Part shown: one piece after another, positions 33,849 to 42,557 of the stretch
Position numbering within the stretch: position 1 is the first letter of the stretch
How the letters are laid out: the number at the start of each line of letters is the position of its first letter
Source of the DNA: Clostridiales bacterium
GTDB lineage: Bacteria > Bacillota > Clostridia > Christensenellales > Aristaeellaceae
Assembly (NCBI GenBank): GCA_022787165.1
Contig: JALFVL010000025.1
Coordinates: forward strand, 57,810 to 121,809
DNA: 64,000 nucleotides
Direction: 5' to 3'
Program-made: the position numbers and the translations under genes
Notes under the pieces: model-generated
The model's input: only the letters and a program-made list of their open reading frames with translations
The model's database searches: none
Told to the model about the DNA's origin: nothing

Positions 33849-35405
33849 TCAGAAGACGGCGTACATGAAGCTGCCCGTGCCGGCGCTGCCGCTCACGAGC
33901 GTGGCAAGCGTGAAGAGGATGAGGGCGAGCAGCAGCAGCCAGCGCAGAGGAAGCGGGCGGCTGAGCACAAAGGCGCGAACCTGCGCACCGCGCTCCTGCG
34001 CGAGCGAGACGGCAAAGAGGGGCAGCGTCGCCATCGCAAGGATGAACAGGTCGCGGCCGGAGAGGCCCAGGGAGAGCAACAACTCGCCGGTCACCTGCGC
34101 GGGGCGGAAATCCGCCACCGTGCGCGCGAGCATGGAGAAGGCATCACTTGCCCGCGCACAGCGGTCGAAGTACCAGCCGATGTTGACGATCAGGAACGTG
34201 CGCAGCACGCGGACAACGTGAAAAGCGTTTGACTTGACCAGCGCGCCGTGGCGGTCGCCAAAGCGCCTGTAAGCCGGCTCCAGCAGGGCGCTGGCGGCGA
34301 GAATCAATCCGTTGTACAGGCCCCAGAGCACATAGTTGGCCGTCGCCCCGTGCCAGATGCCGACCAGCAGGAAGACGAGGATATTGCCCAGCGCGGCGGG
34401 CAGCGCGCGGGAGATTTCCGCACCCAGGCGCGCCTTGGCGGCTTTGGCCAGGCGGCTCACAGGGCGGGTCAGCGCGAAGGGGTAGAAGACATAGTCGCGC
34501 ATCCACGCGCCCAGACTGATATGCCACCTGCGCCAGAAATCGCCGAGAGAGACGGCGAAATAGGGCCGCTTGAAGTTGGGCGCGAGGCGGATGCCGAAGA
34601 GCTCTGCGATGCCGGTCACCAGATCGATGCCGCCGGAAAAGTCGGCGTATTGCTGAAGCGAGTAGCCCAGCACGGCGAGCACGATCATCGCGCCGCCATA
34701 GCTGTCCGGCTCGCTGAAGACGCCGGAGACGAGCGGCAGCGCGCGGTCGGCGATGACCTTCTTCTTGAAGAAGCCCCAGAGCATGAGCAGCAGGCCGCGC
34801 TCGAAGCCGTCAAGGTCGAAGCGATGCGGCGCTTCAAGCTGCGGCGCGAGCTGATCATAGCGGCCAATCGGCCCCTGGATCAGCTGGGGGAAGAAGGAGA
34901 CAAACAGCGCAAAGCGCAGCAGGCTGCGCTGCGGCGCGGTTTTGCCGTTGTAGACGTCGATCAGGTAACCCGTCGACTGGAAGGTGTAAAACGAGATGCC
35001 CAGCGGGAGCAGCAGATTGAGCGGCTTCATGCCCGCCAGCGCGAGCACGGGCGAGGCATACTTGACCGTCGCGAGCGCGCCGAAGTTGAGCAGCAGCGTA
35101 CAAAGCAGGACGATCCGCTCCCGGCGCCTGAGCGCGGCCTTGAGCGCCTTGCGCTCCTGCGCGGTCAGCGAGGCCTTCTTTTCCTTCAGCTCCGCCTTCC
35201 CGCTTGCCGAGAGGCGGCCGATGATCAGCGCGCCCGCCCAGGTCGACAGCGTCGTCAGCAGCAGGAAGGGCAGCGCCGAGAGGCCGTGATAGGCGTAAAA
35301 CGCATAGCTGACCAAAAGCAGCAGCAGCCAGCGCAGGCGCAGCGGACAGACATAATACAGCCCCGCGCACAGCAGCGCGAAGGCGATGAGGGTGTACAGG
35401 GACAT
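33849..35405 (-). CDS. MBOAT family O-acyltransferase (DltB-like)
   Basis: A 518-residue polytopic membrane protein with the MBOAT signatures FPQLIQGPIGRYDQL, WRRWHISLGAWMRDYVFYPF and the catalytic His in VGIWHGATANYVLWGLYNG. Such enzymes take an acyl or aminoacyl group from a cytoplasmic carrier and pass it across the membrane to a polysaccharide or teichoic acid. The ATG at 35405 has GAGGT at a good distance, whereas an ATG at 35417 has none. It is the first gene of the dlt-like cluster, with a promoter at 35485-35513. Confidence 0.93.
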   Translation of the reverse strand: MSLYTLIAFALLCAGLYYVCPLRLRWLLLLLVSYAFYAYHGLSALPFLLLTTLSTWAGALIIGRLSASGKAELKEKKASLTAQERKALKAALRRRERIVLLCTLLLNFGALATVKYASPVLALAGMKPLNLLLPLGISFYTFQSTGYLIDVYNGKTAPQRSLLRFALFVSFFPQLIQGPIGRYDQLAPQLEAPHRFDLDGFERGLLLMLWGFFKKKVIADRALPLVSGVFSEPDSYGGAMIVLAVLGYSLQQYADFSGGIDLVTGIAELFGIRLAPNFKRPYFAVSLGDFWRRWHISLGAWMRDYVFYPFALTRPVSRLAKAAKARLGAEISRALPAALGNILVFLLVGIWHGATANYVLWGLYNGLILAASALLEPAYRRFGDRHGALVKSNAFHVVRVLRTFLIVNIGWYFDRCARASDAFSMLARTVADFRPAQVTGELLLSLGLSGRDLFILAMATLPLFAVSLAQERGAQVRAFVLSRPLPLRWLLLLALILFTLATLVSGSAGTGSFMYAVF

Positions 35406-35484
35406 GATGTACCTCATGACAAATGGAGGAAGGGGCGAGCGGCCAAAAAGCGCATGCTGCCCCGAGAGCAGACAAAATCATCTT

Positions 35485-35513
35485 ATTATATCATAAAAAG
35501 GGATGTTCCGCAA
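35485..35513 (-). promoter_or_regulatory. Promoter of the dlt-like cluster
   Basis: Minus-strand TTGCGG (35513-35508) and TATAAT (35490-35485), spacer 17 bp, about 80 nt upstream of the MBOAT start. Confidence 0.75.
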
Positions 35514-35544
35514 ACATTCCTCTGGAAAAATGTACGGAAAGCAG

Positions 35545-35570
35545 AAAAAACCGAAGCCCGAAGGCTTCGG
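35545..35570 (-). terminator. Terminator after the AEC transporter gene
   Basis: On the minus strand CCGAAGCC/GGGCTTCGG hairpin (35570-35551) followed by six T residues (35550-35545). Confidence 0.9.
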
Positions 35571-35606
35571 TCAGAGCCGGTATGCATGTCAAGAACCCGA
35601 TTAGTC

Positions 35607-36497
35607 TCACAGCAGCAGGCTCATCACAGGCACGGTGATCAGCGAAAGCAGCGTCGAATAGGCGATGGCGCGCGCGGCAAAGACGCTGTCGCCGCCATAG
35701 AGCTCGGCCTGCATGGCGGTCATCGTGCCGGAGGGCATCGCGGTCAGGATAAACACCGTGCCGGCCACCGCGGGCGCAATCGGGAAGGGACGCATGGCGG
35801 CGTAGATGAGCAGCGGCAGCGCGATGAGCCGCAGCACCGCGGCGAGATGAAAGTCGATATCCCTGAAGTCGCGCAGGTGAACGCCGCACACGCGCGTGCC
35901 GATGAGGAGCATCGACAGCGGCGTCGTCAGCCCGCCGATCAGGGAGAGCGTTTCCGAGAGAATGGACGGCAGCGTGATGCTCAGGCAGAAGAGCACAAAG
36001 CCGATCAGCGCGGAGATCAGGTTCGGATTGAGCAGCGCGCGGCGCAGGCTCATGTTCTCCCGCCCACGGTACAGACTCACGCCGATGGTCCAGGAGATGA
36101 AGGTGAAGGCGATGTTGTAGGCGACGGCGTAGATCATCCAGTCCGGATTGATGGCCAGGATGATCGGGTAGCCCATGAAGCCGCAGTTGGAAAAGCCCTC
36201 CAGGTTGGCGAGCACGGCGCGCTTACTGTGGGGCCTGTTTTGAAAGAGCAGCAGCGCGCCGCCGATGCTCACAAGGATCAGCGCGATCGAAAGCGCGAGC
36301 GTCAGCAGAAAGTTTCGCAGCACGTCCATTGCGAATGGGCGCTGCATGTTGAAAATGGTCAGGCAGGGGAGCGTGATGTTGACGACAATCTGCGTCGTGC
36401 CGCGAATGGTCTCATCGGTGAAAAAGCCCAGGCGGCGGCAGAGCGCGCCGACCAGCACGACGAGAAAGAGGATGATGACCTCAGAGGTGATGGACAT
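35607..36497 (-). CDS. AEC family transporter
   Basis: The 296-residue protein has about ten membrane segments with the auxin-efflux-carrier layout: GALCRRLGFFTDETI, VVNITLPCLTIFNM, ANLEGFSNCGFMGYPI, and the C-terminal TAMPSGTMTAMQAELYGGD with FAARAIAYSTLLSLITVPVM. Bacterial members export or exchange carboxylates such as malate. AAAGGAG precedes the ATG. It lies 20 nt downstream of the CofE-like gene and shares its promoter. Confidence 0.9.
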   Translation of the reverse strand: MSITSEVIILFLVVLVGALCRRLGFFTDETIRGTTQIVVNITLPCLTIFNMQRPFAMDVLRNFLLTLALSIALILVSIGGALLLFQNRPHSKRAVLANLEGFSNCGFMGYPIILAINPDWMIYAVAYNIAFTFISWTIGVSLYRGRENMSLRRALLNPNLISALIGFVLFCLSITLPSILSETLSLIGGLTTPLSMLLIGTRVCGVHLRDFRDIDFHLAAVLRLIALPLLIYAAMRPFPIAPAVAGTVFILTAMPSGTMTAMQAELYGGDSVFAARAIAYSTLLSLITVPVMSLLL

Positions 36498-36517
36498 GGG
36501 AACTCCTTTGCATCGGC

Positions 36518-37258
36518 TCAGCCCAGCGGGCGGATGAGGATGAACGGCGTGAGCTCGTCCCCCTGGCCGGAGGGATTGTCCGCCATCGCGTCCTGAATCT
36601 GCTCGTCGGTCAGCGGGAAGTTTGTGCCCTTGCCCAACTGATTCTGGTCAAAGTCGTTCGCGTCCATGACGACGGTGGGCACGCCGGTCGCCGCCTCGAG
36701 CGCATCGCACAGCTCAACCGGATGCTCCGGGTTGATGACGCCCATCGTGTGGTAGACCTCAAAGGAGGAATCCGGGTAGAAGCCGTCGATGCCCGCGACG
36801 CCGTGCCCGCAGATCTTGTAGAACAGACCGCGGATGCCGAACGGGCGTGTGACGGCGGAGACCGCAGCGGCGAAAAGCACGCGCGGCAGGCCGCAGATCT
36901 CGATGACCAGCTGCATCTTGTAGGGCTGATGCATGCCGATGCCGGTGGAATTGTGGCCCGCGAACGGCGCAAGCAGCCTGGCGAAGAAGCCGGGGTGCGT
37001 ATCCTCGAGCGTGCGCACGTTGCCCGTACACATGCCCATGACCTTCGCCGTGAAGGAGAGGCAGTCGCCGGGCTGATACAGCGGCAGCACATAGCGGCGA
37101 ACGAGCTCGGCTTGATCCTCGCCCGGCTGCACGAAGTGCGTCTTGATCGCGTAGCGCTGATAGCGGCGGCCGTCCTTGCCGGTCAGAATGCCGCGGTCAT
37201 AATAGGTGACGCCGCTCTGTTCGCAGCGCGTGGATTCCTGATTGCGAGAAGCGCCCAT
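36518..37258 (-). CDS. F420-0:gamma-glutamyl ligase (CofE)-like protein
   Basis: The 246-residue protein has the CofE fold motifs: KTHFVQPGEDQAELVRRY, CLSFTAKVMGMCTGN, and the metal-binding GVAGIDGFYPDSSFEVY followed by TGVPTVVMDANDFDQN. CofE adds glutamate to F420-0 through an amide bond. F420 is not expected in this type of organism, and no other F420 genes are visible, so this is probably one of the clostridial homologues that ligates an amino acid to another acceptor. The ATG at 37258 has AAGGAGG upstream; two farther ATGs do not. Confidence 0.82.
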   Translation of the reverse strand: MGASRNQESTRCEQSGVTYYDRGILTGKDGRRYQRYAIKTHFVQPGEDQAELVRRYVLPLYQPGDCLSFTAKVMGMCTGNVRTLEDTHPGFFARLLAPFAGHNSTGIGMHQPYKMQLVIEICGLPRVLFAAAVSAVTRPFGIRGLFYKICGHGVAGIDGFYPDSSFEVYHTMGVINPEHPVELCDALEAATGVPTVVMDANDFDQNQLGKGTNFPLTDEQIQDAMADNPSGQGDELTPFILIRPLG

Positions 37259-37332
37259 AATAGCCTCCTTGAGTGATGCCATGCGGCGCGCCGGGGCGCG
37301 TCCATCGCAGGTATTGTTTTTCATGCCGTCTC

Positions 37333-37361
37333 ATTTTACACGAAGCTGTGCGGAATGTCAA
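37333..37361 (-). promoter_or_regulatory. Promoter of the CofE-like/AEC unit
   Basis: Minus-strand TTGACA (37361-37356) and TAAAAT (37338-37333), spacer 17 bp, about 75 nt upstream of the start codon. Confidence 0.85.
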
Positions 37362-37433
37362 TTTTTCCCGGGGCCCGGCAGGAAAAACGGCGCGATTTTT
37401 TCGGGCGCGGAGGAAAAAGATCGCAAAGGGCTG

Positions 37434-37462
37434 TTGCAAAATGGATTTTCCTGCGCTATAAT
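37434..37462 (+). promoter_or_regulatory. serS promoter
   Basis: TTGCAA (37434-37439) and TATAAT (37457-37462), spacer 17 bp, directly upstream of the T-box leader. Confidence 0.85.
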
Positions 37463-37479
37463 AGCCGGGTAACATAAAC

Positions 37480-37709
37480 GCGCCCCGGTGACGGGGCGGG
37501 AGGAAAATGGGCCGTTTGCGGATGCAGAGAGCTGCCGGTGGGTGCGAGGCAGGGCTTGCGGCGGCTGATCCGCTCCTTCCATGCGGCGGGTGATGAGCCC
37601 GCGGGCCGCGGCCCTTATCCCGCAAAGAGAGGCAGTCCCTTCGGGGGCGGCAATTTGGGTGGCAACGCGGAGCTATTCGTCCCATGAGGAGAATGGCTCC
37701 TTTTGTTTT
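37480..37709 (+). promoter_or_regulatory. T-box leader controlling serS
   Basis: The leader shows the AGAGAGCTG stem I landmark near 37526-37534 and the T-box GGGTGGCAACGCGG (37657-37670). A terminator follows: GGAGCTATTC (37669-37678) pairs with GAATGGCTCC (37691-37700), then TTTTGTTTT. Pairing of the T-box with the terminator 5' half would form the antiterminator when uncharged tRNA binds. The serine specifier codon could not be placed with certainty. The leader fills the gap between the promoter and serS. Confidence 0.93.
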
Positions 37710-37751
37710 GGCCCGCCTGCCGCCGGGGGACAGAAGAAAGGAAGCATCAAC

Positions 37752-39032
37752 GTGATTGATATCAACCTGATCCGCAAGAATCCGGATGTCGTGCGCGAGA
37801 ACATCCGCAAGAAGTTCCAGGATGCCAAGCTGCCGCTGGTCGACGAGGTGATCGACCTGGACCGCAAGAACCGCGAGGCCATGCAGCAGGCAGATTCCCT
37901 GCGCAACCAGCGCAAGGTGCTCTCCAAGGAGATCGGCGGTCTGATGAAGCAGGGCAAGAAGGAGGAGGCCGAGGCGACGAAGGCGAAGGTCGCCCAGATC
38001 GCGGAGCAGCTGACCGGCCTGGAGGCGCTGGAGGAGCAGTATGCCGCCGAGATCAAGAAGCGCATGCAGGTCATCCCGCAGATTATCGATCCGAGCGTCC
38101 CGATCGGCAAGGACGACTCCGAGAACGTCGAGATCGAGCGCTTTGGCGAGCCGGTCGTGCCGGACTTTGAGGTGCCCTATCATGTGGACATCATGGAGCG
38201 CCTGAACGGCATTGACATCGATTCCGCGCGCCGCACCTCCGGCAACGGCTTCTACTACCTCAAGGGCGACATCGCGCGTCTGCACAGCGCCTGCCTGTCC
38301 TACGCGCGCGACTTCATGATCGACCGCGGCTTCACCTACTATATCCCGCCGTACATGATCCGCTCGAACGTGGTGACCGGCGTCATGAGCTTTGCCGAGA
38401 TGGAGAACATGATGTACAAGATCGAGGGCGAGGATCTCTACCTGATCGGCACCTCCGAGCACTCCATGATCGGCAAATTCATCGACACGATCCTCGATGA
38501 GGATGAGCTTCCGCAGACGCTGACGAGCTATTCCCCCTGCTTCCGCAAGGAGGTCGGCGCGCATGGCATCGAGGAGCGCGGCGTCTACCGCATCCACCAG
38601 TTCGAGAAGCAGGAGATGATCGTCGTCTGCAAGCCCGAGGATTCCATGATGTGGTACAATCGCCTCTGGCAGAACACCGTCGACTACTTCCGCTCGCTGG
38701 ATATCCCGGTGCGCACGCTCGAGTGCTGCTCCGGCGACCTGGCGGATCTCAAGGTCAAGAGCTGCGACGTTGAGGCCTGGAGCCCGCGCCAGCAGAAGTA
38801 CTTTGAGGTCGGCTCCTGCTCGACCCTCGGCGATGCGCAGGCCCGCCGCCTGGGCATCCGCGTCAAGGGCAAGGACGGCAGCAAGTACTTCGCCCACACG
38901 CTCAACAACACCTGCGTCGCGCCGCCGCGCATGCTGATCGCGTTCCTGGAGAACAATCTGAACGCCGACGGCTCCATCCGCATTCCGGCGCCGCTTCGTC
39001 CTTACATGGGCGGCAAGGAGGTCATCCGCTGA
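37752..39032 (+). CDS. serS: Seryl-tRNA synthetase
   Basis: The 426-residue class II synthetase starts at GTG 37752 (VIDINLIRKNPDVVRENIRK) with AAAGGAAG upstream. It has an N-terminal tRNA-binding coiled coil (about 30-105), motif 2 in CFRKEVGAHGIEERG, and a motif 3 region CVAPPRMLIAFLENN near the end. It charges tRNA-Ser and, indirectly, tRNA-Sec where present. The in-frame extension upstream lies within the T-box leader and is rejected. Expression is governed by that leader. Confidence 0.97.
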   Translation: MIDINLIRKNPDVVRENIRKKFQDAKLPLVDEVIDLDRKNREAMQQADSLRNQRKVLSKEIGGLMKQGKKEEAEATKAKVAQIAEQLTGLEALEEQYAAEIKKRMQVIPQIIDPSVPIGKDDSENVEIERFGEPVVPDFEVPYHVDIMERLNGIDIDSARRTSGNGFYYLKGDIARLHSACLSYARDFMIDRGFTYYIPPYMIRSNVVTGVMSFAEMENMMYKIEGEDLYLIGTSEHSMIGKFIDTILDEDELPQTLTSYSPCFRKEVGAHGIEERGVYRIHQFEKQEMIVVCKPEDSMMWYNRLWQNTVDYFRSLDIPVRTLECCSGDLADLKVKSCDVEAWSPRQQKYFEVGSCSTLGDAQARRLGIRVKGKDGSKYFAHTLNNTCVAPPRMLIAFLENNLNADGSIRIPAPLRPYMGGKEVIR

Positions 39033-39122
39033 GCGCGGAATGACCGCAGAGCGTCGACAAAACACCCATAACGGCCGCGGCTGGCGGCTGTCAGGCCCGG
39101 CCTCTTTGAAGGAGGGACGGAC

Positions 39123-39809
39123 ATGACAGACGTCCGGCAGCGGCTTTTTGCTTTGCGCGAGGAACCCTTCGCGGCCTTTCAGCGCAGGCTGATCCCCACG
39201 GTGGCGCCGGAGCGCATCCTCGGCGTGCGCACGCCCGCGATCCGCGCGCTGGCGCGGGCGCTTGACGGCACGCCGGCGGCGGCGGCGTTCCTCTGCGCGC
39301 TGCCGCATGAGACCTTCGAGGAGAATCAGCTGCATGCGTTCCTGATCGAGCGCATCCGGCCGTTTGACCAGGCGCTTGCAGCAGTGGATGCGTTTCTGCC
39401 CTTTGTGGACAACTGGGCGACCTGCGATCAGCTCGTGCCCGGGGCTTTCAAAAAAGCGCCCGGGGAGCTGCTGGAGCCCGCCGGGCGCTGGATGGATTCG
39501 CAGCACGTCTATACCGTGCGCTACGGCATCGGCGTACTGATGCGGTATTTTCTGGGGGAACGCTTTGAGCCGACCCAGGCGGAGCGCGTCGCCGCGCTGC
39601 GCTCTTCGGAATACTATGTGCGCATGATGCAGGCGTGGTACGTCGCCACGGCGCTTGACCGGCAATACGACGCCGTGCTGCCGCTTCTGCTGGAGCAGCG
39701 GCTTGCGCCCTGGACGCACAACAAGGCGATTCAGAAGGCGATCGAGAGCCGGCGGATTCCCGAAGAGCGGAAGGCATACCTGCGGACGCTCCGGGCCGGG
39801 CAGGATTGA
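39123..39809 (+). CDS. AlkD-like DNA alkylation repair protein (HEAT-like)
   Basis: The 228-residue all-helical protein matches the AlkD/DNA alkylation repair family: GVRTPAIRALARAL, FEENQLHAFLIERI, FVDNWATCDQLVPGAF, YTVRYGIGVLMRYFLGERF, YYVRMMQAWYVATAL and the C-terminal NKAIQKAIESRRIPEERKAYLRTLR. AlkD-type enzymes excise alkylated bases without flipping them. Some clostridial homologues have unknown roles. GAAGGAGGGACGG precedes the ATG. It may be cotranscribed with serS, 90 nt upstream. Confidence 0.9.
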   Translation: MTDVRQRLFALREEPFAAFQRRLIPTVAPERILGVRTPAIRALARALDGTPAAAAFLCALPHETFEENQLHAFLIERIRPFDQALAAVDAFLPFVDNWATCDQLVPGAFKKAPGELLEPAGRWMDSQHVYTVRYGIGVLMRYFLGERFEPTQAERVAALRSSEYYVRMMQAWYVATALDRQYDAVLPLLLEQRLAPWTHNKAIQKAIESRRIPEERKAYLRTLRAGQD

Positions 39810-39822
39810 TCCGCCGGCGGAC

Positions 39823-40341
39823 TCATTCGTCCATCAGCGCCCGAATCTCCGGCTGCGCGGCGAGCAGGCGGGATGACTGCGCGGCGGGCGGCGTGTTGTC
39901 AAAGCACAGGTGCGCCGCGCGCCGGTAGAGGGCCTCGCGCTGGGCGTAAAGCGTGCGCATCCGCTCGGCCTTGTCCCCGGCGAGGTTTGGGCGCGTGTCC
40001 TGACGAACCTGCAGGATGATGTCCTCGAGCGGGCGGCAGAGGAAGACGACCAGGCCCGTCTCGCGCATCAGCGCGATGTTCTCCTCGCGCGTGACGATAC
40101 CGCCGCCTGTGGCCACGACGCAGGGGCTGCCCGCGCAGACGCGGCGCAGCGCGGCGCTCTCCAGCACGCGGAAGCCCGCATCGCCGGCGTCCGCGAAGAT
40201 TTCCGGAATGGTGCGCCCCTCGAAGCGGACAATCTCCTCGTCGAGGTCCACGAACGGGGCGTTCAGGCGCCCGGCAAGCAGGCGGCCCATCGTGCTCTTG
40301 CCGCAGCCCATCATGCCCACGAGGAACAGAGGCTTACGCAT
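39823..40341 (-). CDS. aroK: Shikimate kinase
   Basis: The 172-residue kinase has the Walker A loop GMMGCGKSTMGRLLA (8-22), the shikimate-binding FVDLDEEIVRFEGRTIPEIF and VVATGGGIVTREEN, and a lid segment with QVRQDTRPNL. It phosphorylates shikimate, step 5 of the aromatic pathway. The ATG at 40341 overlaps the pheA stop by 8 nt and has AGGAGG upstream. It is the last gene of the aro operon. Confidence 0.95.
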   Translation of the reverse strand: MRKPLFLVGMMGCGKSTMGRLLAGRLNAPFVDLDEEIVRFEGRTIPEIFADAGDAGFRVLESAALRRVCAGSPCVVATGGGIVTREENIALMRETGLVVFLCRPLEDIILQVRQDTRPNLAGDKAERMRTLYAQREALYRRAAHLCFDNTPPAAQSSRLLAAQPEIRALMDE

Positions 40342-41446
40342 GCTCCTCCTCCTTCGCGGCGCGGTAGGCGCCCAGCAGGCGGCAGTTTTCGCAGTCCGCC
40401 TCAAGCGAGTTCAGCAGCACGCGCAGGTTGTCCTCGGCGACGTTGCCGATCAGATCGACGTAAAAGCAATACTCCCAGTTGCTCTCGTGCAGCGGGCGGG
40501 ATTCGATGTGCGTCAGGTTCATGCCCAGGGCGACGAAGCTCGACAGCGCGCGCATGAGCGTGCCGCGCTCGTGGCGCAGGGTGAAGGTGAGCGTCGCCTT
40601 GTCGGGCAGGCCGATGGGCGAGGGCGTCGTGCTGACGACGAAGAAGCGCGTGTGGTTGCCGGTGAAGGAGTGGATGTCCGGCGCGAGGATGGTCAGCCCG
40701 TAGTGCTTCGCGGCGAGGCGCGAGGCGATGGCGGCGCAGTGCCTGTCGCCCATTTCGGCGACGTGCTTGGCGGCGATGGCGGTGTTGAAATAGGGCTTTT
40801 GCACCCAGTTCGGGTGCTGGCCGAGGAAGGCGGGGCACTGCGCGAAGCCCTGCTCATGGCTCAGCACGGTCTGGATGTCGTCAATCGTCGCGCCCGGCAC
40901 GCCCAGCAGGCATTGCTCCACGCGCACGAGCTGCTCGCCGACAATGTGGCAGCGGTATTTGCCCATCAGGTCGTAGACGGTGTTGATGGAGCCGGAGGAG
41001 GAGTTTTCCACGGGCACGACGCCGTATTTGGCGCGCCCGTCCGCGACAGCGGCGAAGACCTCGTCAAACGTCTTGAAGTTGATGCGCGCGCAGTCCTCGC
41101 CGAAGAAGCCAACGACCGCCTCCTCGCTGAACGCGCCCGGCACGCCGTTGTAGGCGACGAGCGCCGACTGCGAACGCGACTCGAGGAAGCGTCGCTGCTC
41201 CTCGCGGGACAGACGCATGATTTCGCGGTAGAGCGCCACGGTCGGCGCGCGCAGCGCGTCCTCGCCGACCATCGCGGCGCGCCCGGCGAGCACGGCCTCC
41301 TCGCGGGAGGCGTCGAGAATATCCATGTGGTTTTCGGCCTTGTAGAGCGCCACATCGCGCGAGACGCGCATCCGCTGCTCGAAGAGCGCGACGAGCTGCG
41401 TGTCAATCGCGTCGATTTCAGCGCGGCATTGCGAGAGATCCTTCAT
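40334..41446 (-). CDS. pheA: Bifunctional chorismate mutase / prephenate dehydratase
   Basis: The 370-residue P-protein has an N-terminal AroQ-type chorismate mutase (about 1-85, CRAEIDAIDTQLVALFEQRM with R and K ligands). Next is a prephenate dehydratase domain (about 95-275, VPVENSSSGSINTVYDLM and the TRF motif in GNHTRFFVVS). A C-terminal ACT domain (about 285-365, HIESRPLHESNWEYCFYVDL) carries the ESRP phenylalanine-sensing motif. It commits chorismate to phenylalanine and is probably feedback-inhibited by it. It lies 10 nt after aroC. Confidence 0.96.
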   Translation of the reverse strand: MKDLSQCRAEIDAIDTQLVALFEQRMRVSRDVALYKAENHMDILDASREEAVLAGRAAMVGEDALRAPTVALYREIMRLSREEQRRFLESRSQSALVAYNGVPGAFSEEAVVGFFGEDCARINFKTFDEVFAAVADGRAKYGVVPVENSSSGSINTVYDLMGKYRCHIVGEQLVRVEQCLLGVPGATIDDIQTVLSHEQGFAQCPAFLGQHPNWVQKPYFNTAIAAKHVAEMGDRHCAAIASRLAAKHYGLTILAPDIHSFTGNHTRFFVVSTTPSPIGLPDKATLTFTLRHERGTLMRALSSFVALGMNLTHIESRPLHESNWEYCFYVDLIGNVAEDNLRVLLNSLEADCENCRLLGAYRAAKEEEHA

Positions 41447-41456
41447 GATGCGTTCC

Positions 41457-42557
41457 TCATTTCAAAGCGTTGTTGGCGGCGTCGTCCATCATCAGCTCGC
41501 ACAGAGCGATGGCCAGCGCGCTTTCGACGACGACGACGGCTCGCGGGACGATGCAGGGGTCGTGGCGGCCCTTGATGGAGAGAGCTTCGTTTTCTCCGGT
41601 GAGCAGGTTGACGGTCTGCTGCTCGCGGGCGATGGAGGGCGTCGGCTTGACGGCGACGCGCAGCAGCACGGGCATGCCGTTGGTGATGCCGCCGGTGACG
41701 CCGCCGTTATGGTTGCTCGTGCAGACGACGCGGCCCGCGTCAAAGCGGATCGGGTCGTTGGCGGCGCTGCCGCGCAGGGCGGAGATCGCCAAACCGTCGC
41801 CGAATTCGACGGCCTTGACGGCGGGAATGGAGAAGAGCAGCTGGCTGGCGACGCTCTCCAGAGAGCCAAAGAATGGCGAGCCGATGCCCGCAGGCACGCC
41901 GGTTGCGGCGCACTCGATCACGCCGCCGACGCTGTCGCCCTCAAGCCGCGCGGCCTCGACGATGTCGCGCATGGGGGCTTCCTTTTCGGAATCGAGCAGC
42001 GGGAAGCGCAGGCTGCGCAGACGGGAAAGCGTCGCCGCGTCAACGCGGACGGGATCGAGCGCGTCATCCTCGACGCCGCCGATGGCGGCGATGTGCGCGC
42101 CGATTCCGATACCCTTGGCGGCGAGCAGCTGCCGCGCGATCGCGCCTGCGAAGACGAGCGGCGCGGTCAGGCGGCCGGAAAAGTGCCCGCCGCCGCGCGG
42201 GTCGTTATATCCATGATACTTGACGCGGCCGGCATAGTCGGCATGGCCGGGGCGCATCCGTGCGCTCATCTGCGCGTAGTCGCCCGAGCGCGTGTTCGTG
42301 TTTTCGATCATGCCGCACAGCGGCGTGCCCGTCGCGCGCCCGTTCAGGATGCCGGAGACGATACGCACGGCGTCGGCTTCCTTTCGCGCGGTCGCGGTCG
42401 GGTCGTTGCCCGGCGCGCGGCGCGCCATGTCGGCGGCGATGGCCGCCTCGTCAATGGGCGTCCCTGCGGGCACGCCGTCGATCACCATGCCGATGGCGGG
42501 GCCGTGGGATTCGCCGAAGATCGTGAGCCTGAAATGCTCGCCGAAATTACCCCTCAT
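41457..42557 (-). CDS. aroC: Chorismate synthase
   Basis: The 366-residue FMN-dependent enzyme forms chorismate from EPSP. It begins FGEHFRLTIFGESHGPAIG, with RMRPGHADYAGRVKYHGYND and the clostridial variant RGGGHFSGRLTAPLVFAGA in place of the more common GRSSARET-type loop. The ATG overlaps the aroA stop by 4 nt. No flavin reductase domain is fused, so it probably needs an external reductant. Confidence 0.96.
   Translation of the reverse strand: MRGNFGEHFRLTIFGESHGPAIGMVIDGVPAGTPIDEAAIAADMARRAPGNDPTATARKEADAVRIVSGILNGRATGTPLCGMIENTNTRSGDYAQMSARMRPGHADYAGRVKYHGYNDPRGGGHFSGRLTAPLVFAGAIARQLLAAKGIGIGAHIAAIGGVEDDALDPVRVDAATLSRLRSLRFPLLDSEKEAPMRDIVEAARLEGDSVGGVIECAATGVPAGIGSPFFGSLESVASQLLFSIPAVKAVEFGDGLAISALRGSAANDPIRFDAGRVVCTSNHNGGVTGGITNGMPVLLRVAVKPTPSIAREQQTVNLLTGENEALSIKGRHDPCIVPRAVVVVESALAIALCELMMDDAANNALK

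Noticed and set aside
34248..36596. A 782-codon plus-strand open frame opposite the MBOAT and AEC genes
   Set aside because: Runs across a terminator and promoter of the minus-strand genes and has no recognisable domain.
36518..37258. Evidence for coenzyme F420 synthesis
   Set aside because: Only a CofE-like protein is present, with no CofC, CofD or CofGH homologues in the window; such stand-alone homologues occur in Clostridia without F420.
37197..39719. An 840-codon minus-strand open frame antisense to serS and its leader
   Set aside because: It is a GC-rich shadow of serS and the T-box, with low-complexity composition and no family motifs. SerS is unmistakable on the other strand.
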